From positions 1 through 64,000 of the forward strand of contig NADL03000022.1 in NCBI GenBank assembly GCA_002205965.3: 64,000 nucleotides of DNA, given 5' to 3'. Positions 1-11,169 of the stretch are shown here, in pieces (position 1 is the stretch's first letter; every line of letters starts with the position of its first letter). The notes beneath the pieces were generated by a model. It did no database searches and was not told where the DNA came from. It saw only the letters and a list, made by a program, of their open reading frames with translations. This stretch comes from Kappaphycus alvarezii. Its lineage: Eukaryota; Rhodophyta; Florideophyceae; Gigartinales; Solieriaceae. The position numbers were made by a program, and so were the translations under genes.

Positions 1-68
1 AACTTTTGGTCTGACAAAGCTTGAGAGGGAGACTTTACAGAAACTACTCACCAAAGCAACTAGATCAC

Positions 69-344
69 CTACCTCACTTGTGTCGACGTCACTGAGGTGG
101 TTCGAGTAGCTCCTGATGTTTGATTAGGACCGGTCTGCAACTGATCAAAGCCGAGGTAAGTCCACTTGGTGTCGTCCTCCTGCTCTGTTTGAGTGTTGGT
201 TTCTTCCTCTTCAGTGTTGGACACGGTATTTTCCGGCACCGTGATGTCGTCTTTGGGAAGTTTAGCGGCTGCCCAGGCCTTGTCGACGATGGAAAGGATG
301 ATGTGAGGGTCTTGATGGATGGGCATTGAAAATTGCATGTCCAT
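69..344 (-). CDS. Possible first exon of an unknown protein
   Basis: A 91-codon open frame starts with Met at 344 and is rich in acidic and Thr/Gln residues in its second half (EEEETNTQTEQEDD). I recognise no domain. The frame ends in TQVR-stop, and the DNA at that end reads AAGTGAGGTAGGTGATC on the minus strand, so an AG|GTAGGT-type 5' splice site could lead into an intron that runs off the left edge. It could equally be a retroelement leader or chance ORF. Nothing else in the first 650 bases looks coding. Confidence 0.3.
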   Translation of the reverse strand: MDMQFSMPIHQDPHIILSIVDKAWAAAKLPKDDITVPENTVSNTEEEETNTQTEQEDDTKWTYLGFDQLQTGPNQTSGATRTTSVTSTQVR

Positions 345-659
345 TGCGAAATATGTTAAAACGTAGACTGTGAACCGTTATAGAGCATGCGGCGGCTGGG
401 CAATGGCACAGGGAATAAATTTGAACTTTGTGAAGTTGCTGTGGAGTGAAGCGATCGCGATGCACGTCCTGATGAGCACTCTTTAAATGTTTTTATGTCT
501 TGGAATGCAGAGCTTTCATTGGAAATAAGCAAGATTACTACGATGACCGTTACCAATTGGTTTTCGAAATGAATCTTTGATAGTTCAAAATCGAAAATTA
601 GAAACGTCGTTAATTTTCAAATTCAACATCTCCGCACCCTGCTGTAGTCTACGAAAATC

Positions 660-2033
660 AGAAGTGAGTTCTGCATGTCACCACCTTGTCCCGCGCTGTT
701 CTCTACCCCCCCACAGCCCAACCCGTCGTGCCGACGCAGCCCGCAGAAACCCTTGCACAGCCCTTATCGACCCGGACAAATTTTCACGACGCACACGCCA
801 GTCATGGCACACATCCCACCAAGTTCCGTGGTTGTCTGGCAGGGACCTATGCCACCACCATGCAGGACGCTGCACAAGCCTGTCAGTACGGTAGTCCGTC
901 CGCGATTGCCGCTGCCACCAAGCTGTTCTTGTTTCCGGCCGTCATGTTGACCAACACCTCATACACAGAGCACGGTACTGAAGAACAACGATACCATTCC
1001 ATTGCTGATACAATGCGAGAACGGGTCGAGCTTTGGAACGCATAGGAGTTTCAGACGTTGTGGGAACAGGCATGAATGTTCGCCAAGCCCGGTGGCTCAG
1101 CGAACATTCGACATTTTCTGCCAAGCTGGCCAAGGAGGGGTCATATGGCAAAGCGGCACACGCGCTAAGCTCCCTAGGGTCCTCCCTCCAACGCTGACGT
1201 CATCCACGCACTCCTAATAAACACCACCAGCAAAAACACCGCGGGGCGGGCTTTCCTTGACTCCAGTGCGGCTGCCAACAGCTGGCCACTGGCATCTTGC
1301 CGGCACCAATCACGGATCTTGCGACGTACGATGATGCAGTTCGCGCCCACCGAATACGTCGATCCTCAGCCTGCCTTCACGACTCCTTACTGTATTCTGC
1401 TAAAGCAAAACCCCTCGCAGAAGGAACAGAAGCAGTCCATGCCACAGAGTAAGAAGAGATCCCCCTCGGCGACCAACGGAGGCGAGCATCCGGGCTTCTA
1501 TGGGCCTTCCCGGCGCAAAGGAATGGGTGTATTGTGCTCCGTGCCCCGGCCTCAAGACTAGTATTGACTCCCCTGAATTCTCAGTGTGGCTGCAGTTCTA
1601 CCTTCAAGTCCCGCTTTTCGCCCCGGACACTCCGTGCCCGAGACAAAAATGCCCTGAGTTCCTCGACTGCTACGGGGATTATCTCATGCACTGCCTGCAT
1701 GGCGGGCACCGAACCCGACGACGCGATCGTCAAGTCGTTCTCCTCGCCTAAGACCTGCAGAAAGCAGCCCATCACCCTGCCATCGAGCAGCGACAGGGGC
1801 TTTACCCCACAAGGACAGATGTCCAGGCAATTGCTAGCAACGGAGGAACAGACTTCTTCGATGTCACGTTCGTCAACCCCCTCGCGCCTTCTGATAGGAG
1901 AGTACGTGCTTTCAATTCACTCACCTCCCTCAATGCAGCAATATCCGCATGCGCAGAAGGTATGAACCCTCCTCGCGACTCCAGCCGTAGGAAGGCGGCA
2001 TGTCTGTTCGCTGGCATTGAGCCGGCCCTGTAA
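660..2033 (+). pseudogene. Non-LTR retrotransposon, C-terminal part of reverse transcriptase ORF (decayed)
   Basis: Broken plus-strand frames together look like the region downstream of the RT domain in non-LTR (LINE-type) polyproteins. An N-terminal piece (about 880-1045) has the helical stretch AAATKLFLFPAVML and RERVELWNA. A later piece in the frame of 1500-2033 has GLPGAKEW, a Cys/His cluster around CPRQKCPEFLDCYGD followed by HCLHGG and RRRDRQV, then FFDVTFVNP and RRVRAFNS. The last part carries one in-frame stop at 1749. These motifs are typical of the 3' end of such elements, where a zinc-ribbon-like segment precedes an endonuclease-like DVT/DV motif. No RT catalytic core is present here. 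Similar pieces occur at 16.6 kb and 25.2 kb. Confidence 0.6.
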
Positions 2034-2096
2034 GGAATGTTATTTAGTGTTATCCAGTGACTTGTCCCGCTCACCGCTCTCCCAGCGGCGTGGATA

Positions 2097-2297
2097 CGGT
2101 ACCGGAAATTCAATTACGACACCCCCCTTTTTGTCCATAAAAACATAAAAAATCGGTCCATTACGGCGAAACTACGCCGAACCTATTCTTTTTATATATT
2201 ATATTGTAAAGGAGCAAAGTTTCAACGACAATCGAGAATCATTTTAAAGAAGACTCGAAAAGGCTACCAGGGGAAAGGAAGCCTGATTACGACAGGG
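2097..2297 (+). repeat. Left inverted terminal repeat of Tc1/mariner element
   Basis: This arm matches the reverse complement of 3428-3629 along its length, with shared blocks such as CTACC/GCCGAAC with CTTTTTAT near 2180-2200 and AAAAGGCTACCAG near 2255. The outer direct-repeat core is at about 2103-2122 and the inner one (TGATTACGACAG) at 2284-2295. Confidence 0.8.
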
Positions 2298-2334
2298 AGC
2301 ACTTTTACCACATTGGAACTGAGACAAGTCAGTC

Positions 2335-3323
2335 TTAGTACGTGGTCTTCCTTCCTCTACTCTTCAGCACCTCCCTGCATCGATTGGTCATACTTTTGAC
2401 CAAATTATAACGCAACGCACGTCCCAACTGAGCCCGCTCCATAAGACTCCACATCTTCAGGTCGGCTACAGAGTCAAACTGCCTTCCGTTGGCGTGAAGA
2501 CTTCTAGAAAGCATCCCCATATGTTCTCAATTGGGTTAAAGTCCGGGGAATGTGCAGGCCAGGCATAACATCAATATTCTTAGATGCAAACCACTCTCGC
2601 GATAGCTTTGTGTATAGTAGCGTTATCCTGCTGAAATTGCCAGGATTCTTGCAGCGTAGAGTCGCAAAAGGCAGCAAATAAGTCTCCAATGTCGTGCAAT
2701 ACTTCAACGCGTTCTGTTTGCCATTTAGAAAAGCAATTTCACGGTATTCACCTTCACAAAATGCCGCCCAAACCATCACCCCCGCACCTCATTCTGACGG
2801 TGCGACAGCATCGTTTCCTCGGTGCGAAGGTCATGCCAATAAGACTCATAACCGTCCGATCCATCTAAATTCCACTTCTTTTCATCCGGAAACACCAGTC
2901 GAGCCCACTGCTGCGATGACCAGCTGTGCCTTTCCCGAACTCGATCCAGACGGGGTTTGATGTGCCTTGTGGAGAAGGTTGGGGATCGTTTAAGCTTTTT
3001 AAACTTAAAGCTAGGCGCCGAAGAGAGTCACTGACGAATTCGGCGGCTTGTGACAGGCAAAGAGAGGTCGTGCTTGAGTTTGTTTGAGGTTGTGAGCAAT
3101 TTAGAAGCCTCTCTAAAAAGAGGACGTTTATATCCATAACTCAGTTTCTTGTTTCCAGCTCCCTTCTTCCGAATTTAATAGTTTTCTTTGTCCTTTAAAA
3201 CAATTTGACAACCTATCGAGACCGATCCATTCACCTCGCGATCTTTGCGATTGAAAGTTTGAGCTTATTCACCTCAATAGTTCCTCCCTTCTCTCTTTCC
3301 GTCAAACCTAGCCTTTTGCCCAT
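2335..3323 (-). pseudogene. Tc1/mariner transposase, frameshifted
   Basis: Reading the minus strand from a Met at 3323 gives a helix-turn-helix start (MGKRLGLTEREK, then KLSIAKIAR) interrupted by stops. After it come VVFPDEKKWNLDGSDGYESY and YWHDLRTEE, the segment around the first catalytic Asp. Next is MVWAAF, then FQQDNATIHK with the second Asp, and a HSPDFNPIENIWG block that leads to the third acidic position. The frames change several times and stops occur, so as read the gene is dead. It fits Tc1/mariner length (about 330 codons) and lies correctly between the two terminal repeats. Confidence 0.8.
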
Positions 3324-3427
3324 TTTGTGATTGTTTCCGGGCTCTTTGAGTGGTCATGGCCTGGTCATCAGTACTATTGAAGCCAAGAGATGGCGGGAAC
3401 GCTGCAATTTCTGCAGGTATTGATCAA

Positions 3428-3629
3428 CTGTCGTAATCAAGTTTCCCCCTCCCCACGCTGGTAGCTTTTTTCAATTATTTTTAAAAACAATCAGCTAATG
3501 TTCTTGAATTTTTTCCCCTTTATATGATTTATAAAAGGAACATGTTCGGTAGAATTTCGCATCAATTGCAGGGTTTCTTTTACTTTTATTTACAAAGAGG
3601 GGGGTGTCGTAATTGAGTTTCCGATACTG
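3428..3629 (+). repeat. Right inverted terminal repeat of Tc1/mariner element
   Basis: This is the mirror arm of 2097-2297. The inner direct repeat CTGTCGTAATCA is at 3428-3439, and the outer one, GTGTCGTAATTGAGTTTCCG, ends next to the TA at 3630-3631. Confidence 0.8.
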
Positions 3630-3631
3630 TA

Positions 3632-4020
3632 CAGCCGAGCGAATCTTCCATACATTACCTGAATCGGGAACCCTTCATAAAATTGGTATTATGAGCGGGT
3701 TGAAAGCCTCCTCTAGACACTCCTGACTGCTGTTATGAGACACTCCCCAAAGTGCAGTTTCTCCATGTTTCTTGTTTTTAATCAAAAAAATAATGATTGT
3801 AATCGACTCAGACTGGTCCAAAAACATAATAGACTGTAGACAAAGTTTCATTTAACTTTATATGGCAGAAATAAATGGATTGGTCCTGAAAATGGCGGTG
3901 AGTGATGCCGCAAGACAGCTAGTCAAAACTCTTCCTTTATCGCTTTGCATAGCATTATCTCAGCTCCACCTCCCTTTGCATAATTTTATTGTCTCATTTG
4001 ATCTGAACAAACGAAAAGCA
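3632..4020. other. Spacer between two Tc1-type elements
   Basis: I see no gene or clear repeat here. The stretch is AT-rich and precedes the HTH start of the next transposase. I looked for a left terminal repeat of that second element and could not find one. Confidence 0.4.
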
Positions 4021-4025
4021 TCCCC

Positions 4026-4985
4026 ATGAGTATTCAACTAACAGACAAGGAGCGGTATCAAGGTGCCAGTCTGAAGCAGGCCGGTATTTCAATTTCGGCA
4101 ATTGCCAGACAGATTAAGCGCTCGAGAACGTTAGTCACTGCATTCCTCAAGGATCCATCTACGTATATGACGCACAATTTCAGGTCAGACAGACGTAAAC
4201 TAACTATTAGGGACCAAGGAAGGATGCTGCGAGCGGCTTCTAACTAAACCAAAAGCCTCCATGCGCTGCGAAAACAGCTCGATCTACCTATTTCAGCAAG
4301 CAGAACGTGAGCGTATCTGCGCGGGACAGCTTTCTTATGCTGCAAAGAAATCAAAACTCAGCCTCCGCTCCTGCAGCGACACCGAGACGCCCGAATCAAA
4401 GGTGCCATTCAGACAAGGACGAAAATTAGTGGGGCCGAGTGGTTTGGAGCAACGAGAAGCGGTTAAATTGGGATGTATCTGACGTTCTCAAATGATACTA
4501 TCATGATTTAAGAAGGGAAGAACTGAGTTTATCGAAGAGCCAACAAAGGGGATACTGGGCTAGGGTTTTGGCAGCATTTTGCTCTCACGAAAGGCTAAGT
4601 TAGCGCAAGTTTATGTCTGACTAAATGGGAGTAGTACGTGTTTATGTTGGAGAAGGAGTTACTGGGTTGGGCAGATAAAGAAACTGCCGGCTAATTGGAT
4701 TTTTATGCAAAACAATTGTCCTGCCAATTCTTCAAAGGCTGCTGAAAATGGTCCCAGAAGAGAGAAATTCGCGTATAAGAGTGTTCGATAAGGTCATTTG
4801 ATCTAAATCTACTCGAGAATCTATGGGGAATACTAGCTAGGACCGATTATGCTAATGTAAGGAAGTTTACAACGACCTCCAAGTTAGTGGATTGTATTTC
4901 GGATTGTTGGGACAAAATTGACGAGAACAGAGTCTATAGACTGATCAAATCAATGCACAGTTGGTGCATTGAGGTCATTTTCTAG
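4026..4985 (+). pseudogene. Second Tc1/mariner transposase remnant
   Basis: A 73-codon frame from 4026 encodes the N-terminal helix-turn-helix (LTDKERYQGASLKQAG, then SAIARQIKRSR). Reading on through frameshifts gives LHALRKQLDLPIS and a segment resembling DLNLLENLWG at about 4797-4830, the region before the last catalytic residue of Tc1 transposases. The end reads WDKIDENRVYRLIKSM. The pieces are in order and on the plus strand, opposite to the neighbouring element at 2.1-3.6 kb. No terminal repeats were found, and the family appears more degraded than the neighbour. Confidence 0.65.
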
Positions 4986-4989
4986 GCAG

Positions 4990-5690
4990 GGTGGAATGAC
5001 TGACTACTGGTTCTGACCGTACCTAATGGGTTTTTCTGATAATCTGCTTAGTGTATGGCATTGTTCACCCCCACTATTAGGAATTGAAAACCAAGTCTTC
5101 TCGTATCGCATTGATCAAGTTGAATGTACCATTTTCGCGAGCTAAACCGACCATGACCCCCTAGACGCGGTCGTTTGGGGGGTAGTCCAGTGTTACGGTT
5201 TGAAATTTTCAGGGCGCCCCCAAACTTTGTGAAGCTTTTGAAACTTTCATTTATTGGAAACGGCTCGATGTTGCCCGGACGACACACCCTGTTATAAAAC
5301 TGATTAAATTACGATAAAATAAAATCTGTTGGCGTCAACAGTTTGTCATTACACATTTGACTTGTGCTTGAACACTGCCCTCTGCTTCAACTCCTCGATC
5401 CCACACTGCACCCATCCCACTTCGCTTGCAACCACCAGCTTTTCTTGTCTTCCCGTTATCCTATCTTTGTCTAACACCCTACATACCATCGTTTAGCGTC
5501 ATGAAATGCTTTTTTGTCGCCTGAGAGACATTATCCACGGCGTCAAATGCAAGCGCCGGCCGTTCAGAGTCGGTTGTCGAGCAGGTTGTGGACTTTACTA
5601 AGGTCCGAATATCGATGAAGAAGCCGTCAACTTAGTGATTTAGTTTGCTGAACCGTTTTTTGTCGCTCCATCGAACACACAGGAGCGTAT
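4990..5690. other. No recognisable gene
   Basis: This spacer holds no ORF with protein character that I can name. Short C-rich and G-rich runs occur near 5150-5220, but no repeat pair was found. Confidence 0.4.
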
Positions 5691-5693
5691 GTT

Positions 5694-6272
5694 GTGGCCA
5701 AAACCGTTCCATTTTCGCAGTTCATGTTTTCCGTTCTGGATGGACATGGGGGCTCTGCGAAAACCATCAAGAACAGTTTCTTTGGAGAATTGTTCCGTCG
5801 ATTTCGGAATGCAGAAGGCTCTTCTTTGGAGCAGAAGTTGGTCAAAATAAAGATGGAAATCGTTTGTAATTACCAAGACTTGCGCCTCGCCGAGTACCAT
5901 GTCATGCTGTCAATCCTTTTCAAAATCGGAATTAAAGGCACCATGATCCAGTCTGTTCTGAGAAACGTGCATTCGGCAATGGAGGACCTCAAGATAAATT
6001 ATAAGAAAAGGCAGAAGGTAATTGTAGCCCGGCGCGAGCAGCAGAAGAATATTTTTAGTGTGATGGATTCCCAGTGTACCGTCCTTACCACCCGTTTGCA
6101 CATTATGGCTCGCGCGCTGCTTTCAGGAGGTACACTCTCCCAGCGTTTGATCTTCCAGCTTTGCACATCGTGTCTAGTTTGGGTTTCTTCATTTTCACTC
6201 GATGTTTTCGTCTTGGGTTGCATATATTGGAGTGGACTTTACGAGAAGGGTTTGGAATCAGTTCATAAATAA
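5694..6272 (+). CDS. Unrecognised 192-codon ORF
   Basis: This is an uninterrupted frame with a mixed, protein-like composition in its first 120 residues: charged helical stretches such as SLEQKLVKIKMEIV and LKINYKKRQKVIVARREQQK. The last 50 residues are hydrophobic (LIFQLCTSCLVWVSSFSL) and look like out-of-frame translation. A VLDGHGG string near residue 14 recalls the PP2C phosphatase motif, but the rest does not follow that family. It sits between a Tc1 remnant and Copia-A, so a decayed transposon protein is the likeliest origin. I do not assign a function. Confidence 0.25.
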   Translation: MAKTVPFSQFMFSVLDGHGGSAKTIKNSFFGELFRRFRNAEGSSLEQKLVKIKMEIVCNYQDLRLAEYHVMLSILFKIGIKGTMIQSVLRNVHSAMEDLKINYKKRQKVIVARREQQKNIFSVMDSQCTVLTTRLHIMARALLSGGTLSQRLIFQLCTSCLVWVSSFSLDVFVLGCIYWSGLYEKGLESVHK

Positions 6273-6279
6273 CTATATT

Positions 6280-8215
6280 TGTGAACTAGCTAAAGATTTG
6301 TTTGAATTGATCCTCTTTTCGTTTTAGATAATGGTTTTCAGGTTGGGTGAGTGTGAAGTGTCGCTCGAGTTTCGAAGAGAAAATACTACGTTTCCGATGT
6401 GATTGTTGACTACTGCATGGCATTAATGGGTTTAGTGCTACTTAAGGAGTATATGGAGTGCACAAAGGAATTGCAACTATTCATGGACCAAGTTTACGAG
6501 GAAAGCGGGTTGATATACGGCTCCAAAGATTGGAGAGTGTGAGGGACAAGGCTCAAATCGTGGACGCTACGTACATTTAGATTGTGGTGTGCTCTTCGCG
6601 GTGTGTCGCGGCGCTTGCAGTCCTCGCTGGGAAAGGAGTCAGCAGCAATGCAACTGCAGGAGTCCAGGGAGCTTCTCGTAAAATGCAGGAGGGCGAGGAC
6701 ATCTCTGTACTTCATGATAGGATGGAAGAAAATAAGGGCAATATTATAGAACACAACGTATGCTGCGTATTCGGAGAGCGGCCGGGTTTAGTGTCACCTG
6801 CATGGGCATGCTTTTTTGTGCGGAAACTATGTGGGCAGGTTGATACACTCGCTGTGAGGTTAATGGAGTTGTATGGCACGAACATCGGGAATCTTGCGTT
6901 AAAAACCGGGGGGCAGCGGTGAGTTGGAGGATGGAGAGTTTCGGTCGAATTGGTTGAGCCAGTGGAGAAGGTTTTCCCCACTGCTGAAGGAAGTACAGAA
7001 GTTCTGCCATCGATTGTTAGAAGATATCTTCATGCCCGTCACCCTCTATCCACTCTATCATCTGATACATCCCCAGCGCAGGGAAAACCCGAGGGCTGAG
7101 TTCCCAAGTGCCATGGCGTCTGTAATCCGATTCGTCTCGAAGACGAGCGCAGAGCAGAGCAGGGTGATGGTGGAGGAATGACACAAGACAGGGTGGTGAG
7201 GACCGTGCGACACGCCGCACAAGGCATACCCGGAACGCGGCAGCCGTGCGAGCGATCATAACAGGGGGAGGCAGCAACGAAGACGGATCAGCAAAAATGA
7301 TGAAACCCGCGACCATTAGTGTAGCGGCGAGCGGAGAAATGTCGGAAGTTGATGGCGACATGACATCGGCGTTGTTTCGGAGAGCGGAACGATGAAAGGG
7401 ATTTTGGGCGAGAATAGGATAACCGTGGGCAGCCGGCGAGGAGAAGGGCGGCTATGGTGTGCGGAGTGGGTGTAATTTGGCAGACCCCGGAGGAGGGCGG
7501 CGATGATGAGCGAGAGGAGGATGAAGGTGGGGCGGCCAGCGAGGAGGAGGGGGACGATGGTTGGCAAATTGAAATTTGCGGTATTGTGGCAAGCGGGATC
7601 GACAGTGAAGATGGTCAGGAACAGGGGGACATTGTTGAGTAAGGAGGTGGGGGGGTGGTTGGCAACAGGAGGATGAGGATGGGGCGGTGAGGGTGTTAAG
7701 ATCACACGAGCATATCTAGGTTAAACTGTGGTTGAAACTTTGGTTGAGGCTGGATGGGCTCAAAAGGCGCTCCAAATCAGGGTTTATATGGAACTATAGA
7801 TAGCTACATACTGAAATAAAATGTAGTCTAACAGTAGCAAGTGAAAAGTTTATCCCGTAAAGCAGCCCTGTGTCGGTGATACTAGGGGCGTGGCACCATG
7901 GAATTACAGAATGTGAACGGTTGCGGGAGCGCGAAGGATCAGCATGGGAAGTATGTCATATGAAGTGTGGGAACAAACCCATTACAGTGAAACGCATTGA
8001 GAAGTAATGTACTCGCTTCCTATTAACAGGAAGATGTAATTCCGAAAGGTCTTTAATATCTTGGCTTGGTGTAGCGTATTATGTTGTTGGTAGGATATAA
8101 GCAACGTCAGATCTGCGACGGAGAACAAAAGAGGGAGGGAGGAAGAAAAAGAGAAGTAAAACAGAATCACTCACTACCACATTAACACATATCGTCTCGT
8201 TTACCACGCAGGGTA
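6280..8215. other. No recognisable gene; includes purine-rich tract
   Basis: Several open frames occur, but none shows a family signature and both strands look equally uncoding. The part at about 7,400-7,700 is a strongly G/A-rich tract (GAGGAGGAGGGGGACG-like), which explains the long open frames on both strands there. Confidence 0.35.
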
Positions 8216-8222
8216 CGCCTAC

Positions 8223-8573
8223 TGACTCATGAGCGAAAAATACAAGACCTTACTTTACTGTACTGTGCTGTACACAGGGTTGCGCAAACGCCGACGCCGT
8301 TCGACGGCGTGAGCTTTTCTGGGCGCTCTGGCTTTACTTTATTACTGTACTCGCCTCTACTAAGCTCGCACAAATACCGGACAATCTTTTTTTTATTATT
8401 CTGGAGAAGTACCGCAACGTTGACTACCGTCCGCTGCATCGCTGAGGCGCCCACCCGGCCCTTTTCTAACAATAATGCCACCTAAATTTTCTTTATTGAG
8501 CGCTCAGATATGCTTCGTCGGTCGTCGCCGCTAAGACCGCTTTGAGACGAGACAGGATCCCACGAAAATCAGG
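8223..8573 (+). repeat. Copia-A 5' LTR (approximate ends)
   Basis: The stretch from about 8250 (GTACACAGGGTTGCGCAAA) to TTTGAGACGAGAC at 8550-8563 matches 15770-16056. Long identical blocks include ACGTTGACTACCGTCCGCTG and CATCGCTGAGGCGCCCACCC. The first 25 bases align poorly with the 3' LTR start. Confidence 0.7.
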
Positions 8574-9479
8574 GTTCGAGGCTCGTTCTCTCGACTCGTT
8601 TTCCTTCCTAGTCTTCTTCGTGCGCTCAATTCTTTTCCATATAACCTTCTCCTTACAAATTTGTCAACTTCGTGCCGTTTGCAACATAGCAGATCTGCCT
8701 TGAGCGTTTCAATACGGCACCAAAATTAGTCGCGTCGTGCCTGTTGAAGAAGAGCAAGATAGTTCCGAATGATCACTGCCGCATTGATCAAAGGGAAATT
8801 TACCGATGAATACATGCCGCGAAGTCTATCTCTGAGTACTTTTCAATCGATAAAGAGAAAGACGAAACATATTGGGACCTGCAAAGGTGTGGGATGCCTC
8901 CGAAAGCGAAGAAGTGGCCGAGTTTCTCCGAGATCCCCCCTGCCCCCGCACGTTATTTTCGACGGGACCTTCTTCAGTTATTCCATTTTCACGTTACATG
9001 TTCTTGTTACGGTCGCAGAGCTATTCTCGTTTGGCAAGGTACCGGACGAGTTTACGAATGGACTTCTTCTGACAACGTCAGAGAAGAACGACAAGTGCAT
9101 TTCAAATCATAGCATGGCTAAGTTATTTCATCTGTTGTGAGGTCTAATTCGCTCTATCTTCTATTGGAAAGTACAAGGATATCAAAGATGCTTCTTTGAT
9201 CCATATAGGGGGAATCCGCAAAGGAGTTTTTGGCCTAAGGGACTCAAGCGAGAGCCCTACACCGCCGGAAATCGCTATGCCTCGCGCAGATCCTTAGATT
9301 TAGCTAGAAACGGTCACACGGTCAGCCGCAATCATGTTCACCCGTTCCAGTTACGGCTCTTCCAGCGATCCCGCTACGACGTTCAGAAGACGGATCTACC
9401 GCTGAATTTCCACAAGTTCCCACCATCGCCGCACGCTGTAGGACACCCTAGAGCCTCAGAATCGCATGGATAAAGATGC

Positions 9480-10411
9480 GGAGACGACGCTGGTAAGGCC
9501 AATTACATCCAGCAGATGTTCAAGGACATGAAGTTCTTCGGCGATATGTCGCAAGACATTCATAAAACCCTTAAGTTGTACCGAGTAGCTTCCCGTCTGT
9601 AGGGCCTTTCCCCCGGGCAGAAGGCTGAGTTCTTCATTCACTGCTATGACGGCACAGCCCGCAAGCTCTTTCGATTGTAGCGAGTCGATGTTGTACCGTG
9701 AGATTGTTTCGGTCATGCTCAACGAATACGTTAGTGACGCGAGACAACTTCGAGTCAAAAGTACATTGGAGACACTCCTCCCTTTGCAACTTCATGCGCG
9801 AGATGGACATTGGCGATGTATCCCCTGGATTGACAAAGCTAGTCGAGCACATCAATGCACTGGTACCGCAATGTCCTCGCGGTTTTCCCACTGATGCCCA
9901 CAAGATCAACTGCCTCCGCAAGGCAGTCACGTAGTTACAGTCTTGGTCCCGTATTACGATTAATAGAATCACCTTACAAGAATACTCTTACAACAAGTTC
10001 GCAACCACCTTGCACGAATCCATCCAGAATATTCGTCAGATTGAGCTTCGCACCGGCACCCAAGATACAGGAGACGACATCATGACAGGCATAGTCGCAA
10101 GGGATGAAGAACATGCTACACATCTCACCCGCTCCAGTCAAAACCCCTGCCTAAGTCACAGTCATCCTCACCGCCCCATGAGCTCCCAACCGAGGCACCA
10201 TTTGGGACATCATGATGGAAGGTGTCCGCCTCACAAGTATACTGCCTCCGACGCCAACGAAGAGTCGTGCTACGGCGATTGCTGGAAATTTGGTGCTCAA
10301 AGCTGGGCCCCAAGCATCGATACGCGCCAGGTGCAGTCGCAGCATTTGAAAGGATTCGTTTGCAGCGAGGAAGTCCTCAGTGCACTTTCTCGCCGATTTT
10401 ATCAAGGGTGA
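9480..10411 (+). pseudogene. Copia-A gag remnant
   Basis: Frames shifted against one another read NYIQQMFKDMKFFGDMSQDI, then PGQKAEFFIHCYDGTARKLF, CNFMREMDIGDVSPGLTKLV, FPTDAHKINCLRKAV and SYNKFATTLHESIQNI. The same layout (helical gag, a DAHKI motif, then a C-terminal variable part) is seen in the gag remnant at 63.3-64 kb. This is therefore the copia capsid region. Several stops and shifts are present. No clear CCHC knuckle could be picked out after it. Confidence 0.55.
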
Positions 10412-11169
10412 GGAAGACGTGGGACACACTGAAGCAGCAGATGATCGTCACATCGTCACGAACTATGCAGCAAATTCCTTTTTTTCAAACGACCCCCTAA
10501 CCTTTCGCCCCGACTGAAGTCACCGTGGATACGGAGATCCACCCCTATCCGACTCGTTATCCAGAAGAAGACTAGCAGATCTTCATGATGGACACTTCGT
10601 TGGAGAATTGAGTAAAGAAATCTGAATTCGCCGCCCGCTTGGCTCTGTAGCTGAAATTAGTGCCCCAAATACGTCGTCGATCGCAAGGAAATGAATCGGA
10701 TACTGAACGCTCTCTTATACATAAACGGAAAATAATTCCTTGCCAGAGCACATTCTGCGTCCTGGAAGCCTCCTACTAAACACTCTCATGCATTCAATTG
10801 CCTTTACAGACCAAACTTTGTGCTTCTCGCGTCCTGGTTAACACTGACATCGTTGATGCTGACATTCCAACCCTCCTGATGATGGAAGTTATCGATAGGG
10901 AGTCCTTGACCTCTTGCACTGTCTCCAACATGTTCGTATATCGCACATCGCATACGCTTGCTGATGGACATGTTGCATACATAGAACATTGGGCTATTCC
11001 GATGAAAAGATCCGCGAGCGACTACCTCTATGTCCCCTTTCGGTCCTACATCCGAGTCTACTTGACCACTGCGCACCTTACATGACTCCACCGCCAGTTG
11101 TGCCATCCTTCGTGGAAGAAATAGTTCAACATCATCTCCCGCTAACGCCCTGAAGAAGCGACTCCCGAA

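Larger units (their letters stand above)
2097..3629 (-). mobile_element. Tc1/mariner element with IR/DR-type termini
   Basis: The element is bounded by TA dinucleotides (2095-2096 and 3630-3631) as expected for Tc1/mariner target duplication. The ends read CGGTACCGGAAATTCAATTA and, on the other strand, CAGTATCGGAAACTCAATTA, continuing into a shared ACGACACCCCCCT. Each terminal repeat is about 200 bp and holds an outer and an inner copy of a motif ending ATTACGACA, about 172 bp apart. This is the IR/DR layout known from Sleeping Beauty-like Tc1 elements. The transposase lies inside on the minus strand and is broken. Confidence 0.85.

Noticed and set aside
5735-5760. VLDGHGG string resembling the PP2C phosphatase motif
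   Set aside because: The following residues lack the GSTA/ACVGDSR-type motifs and the spacing of PP2C, so one heptapeptide is not enough.
7316-7705. 129-codon Pro/His-rich minus ORF
   Set aside because: It is the complement of a purine-rich tract; low complexity keeps both strands open.
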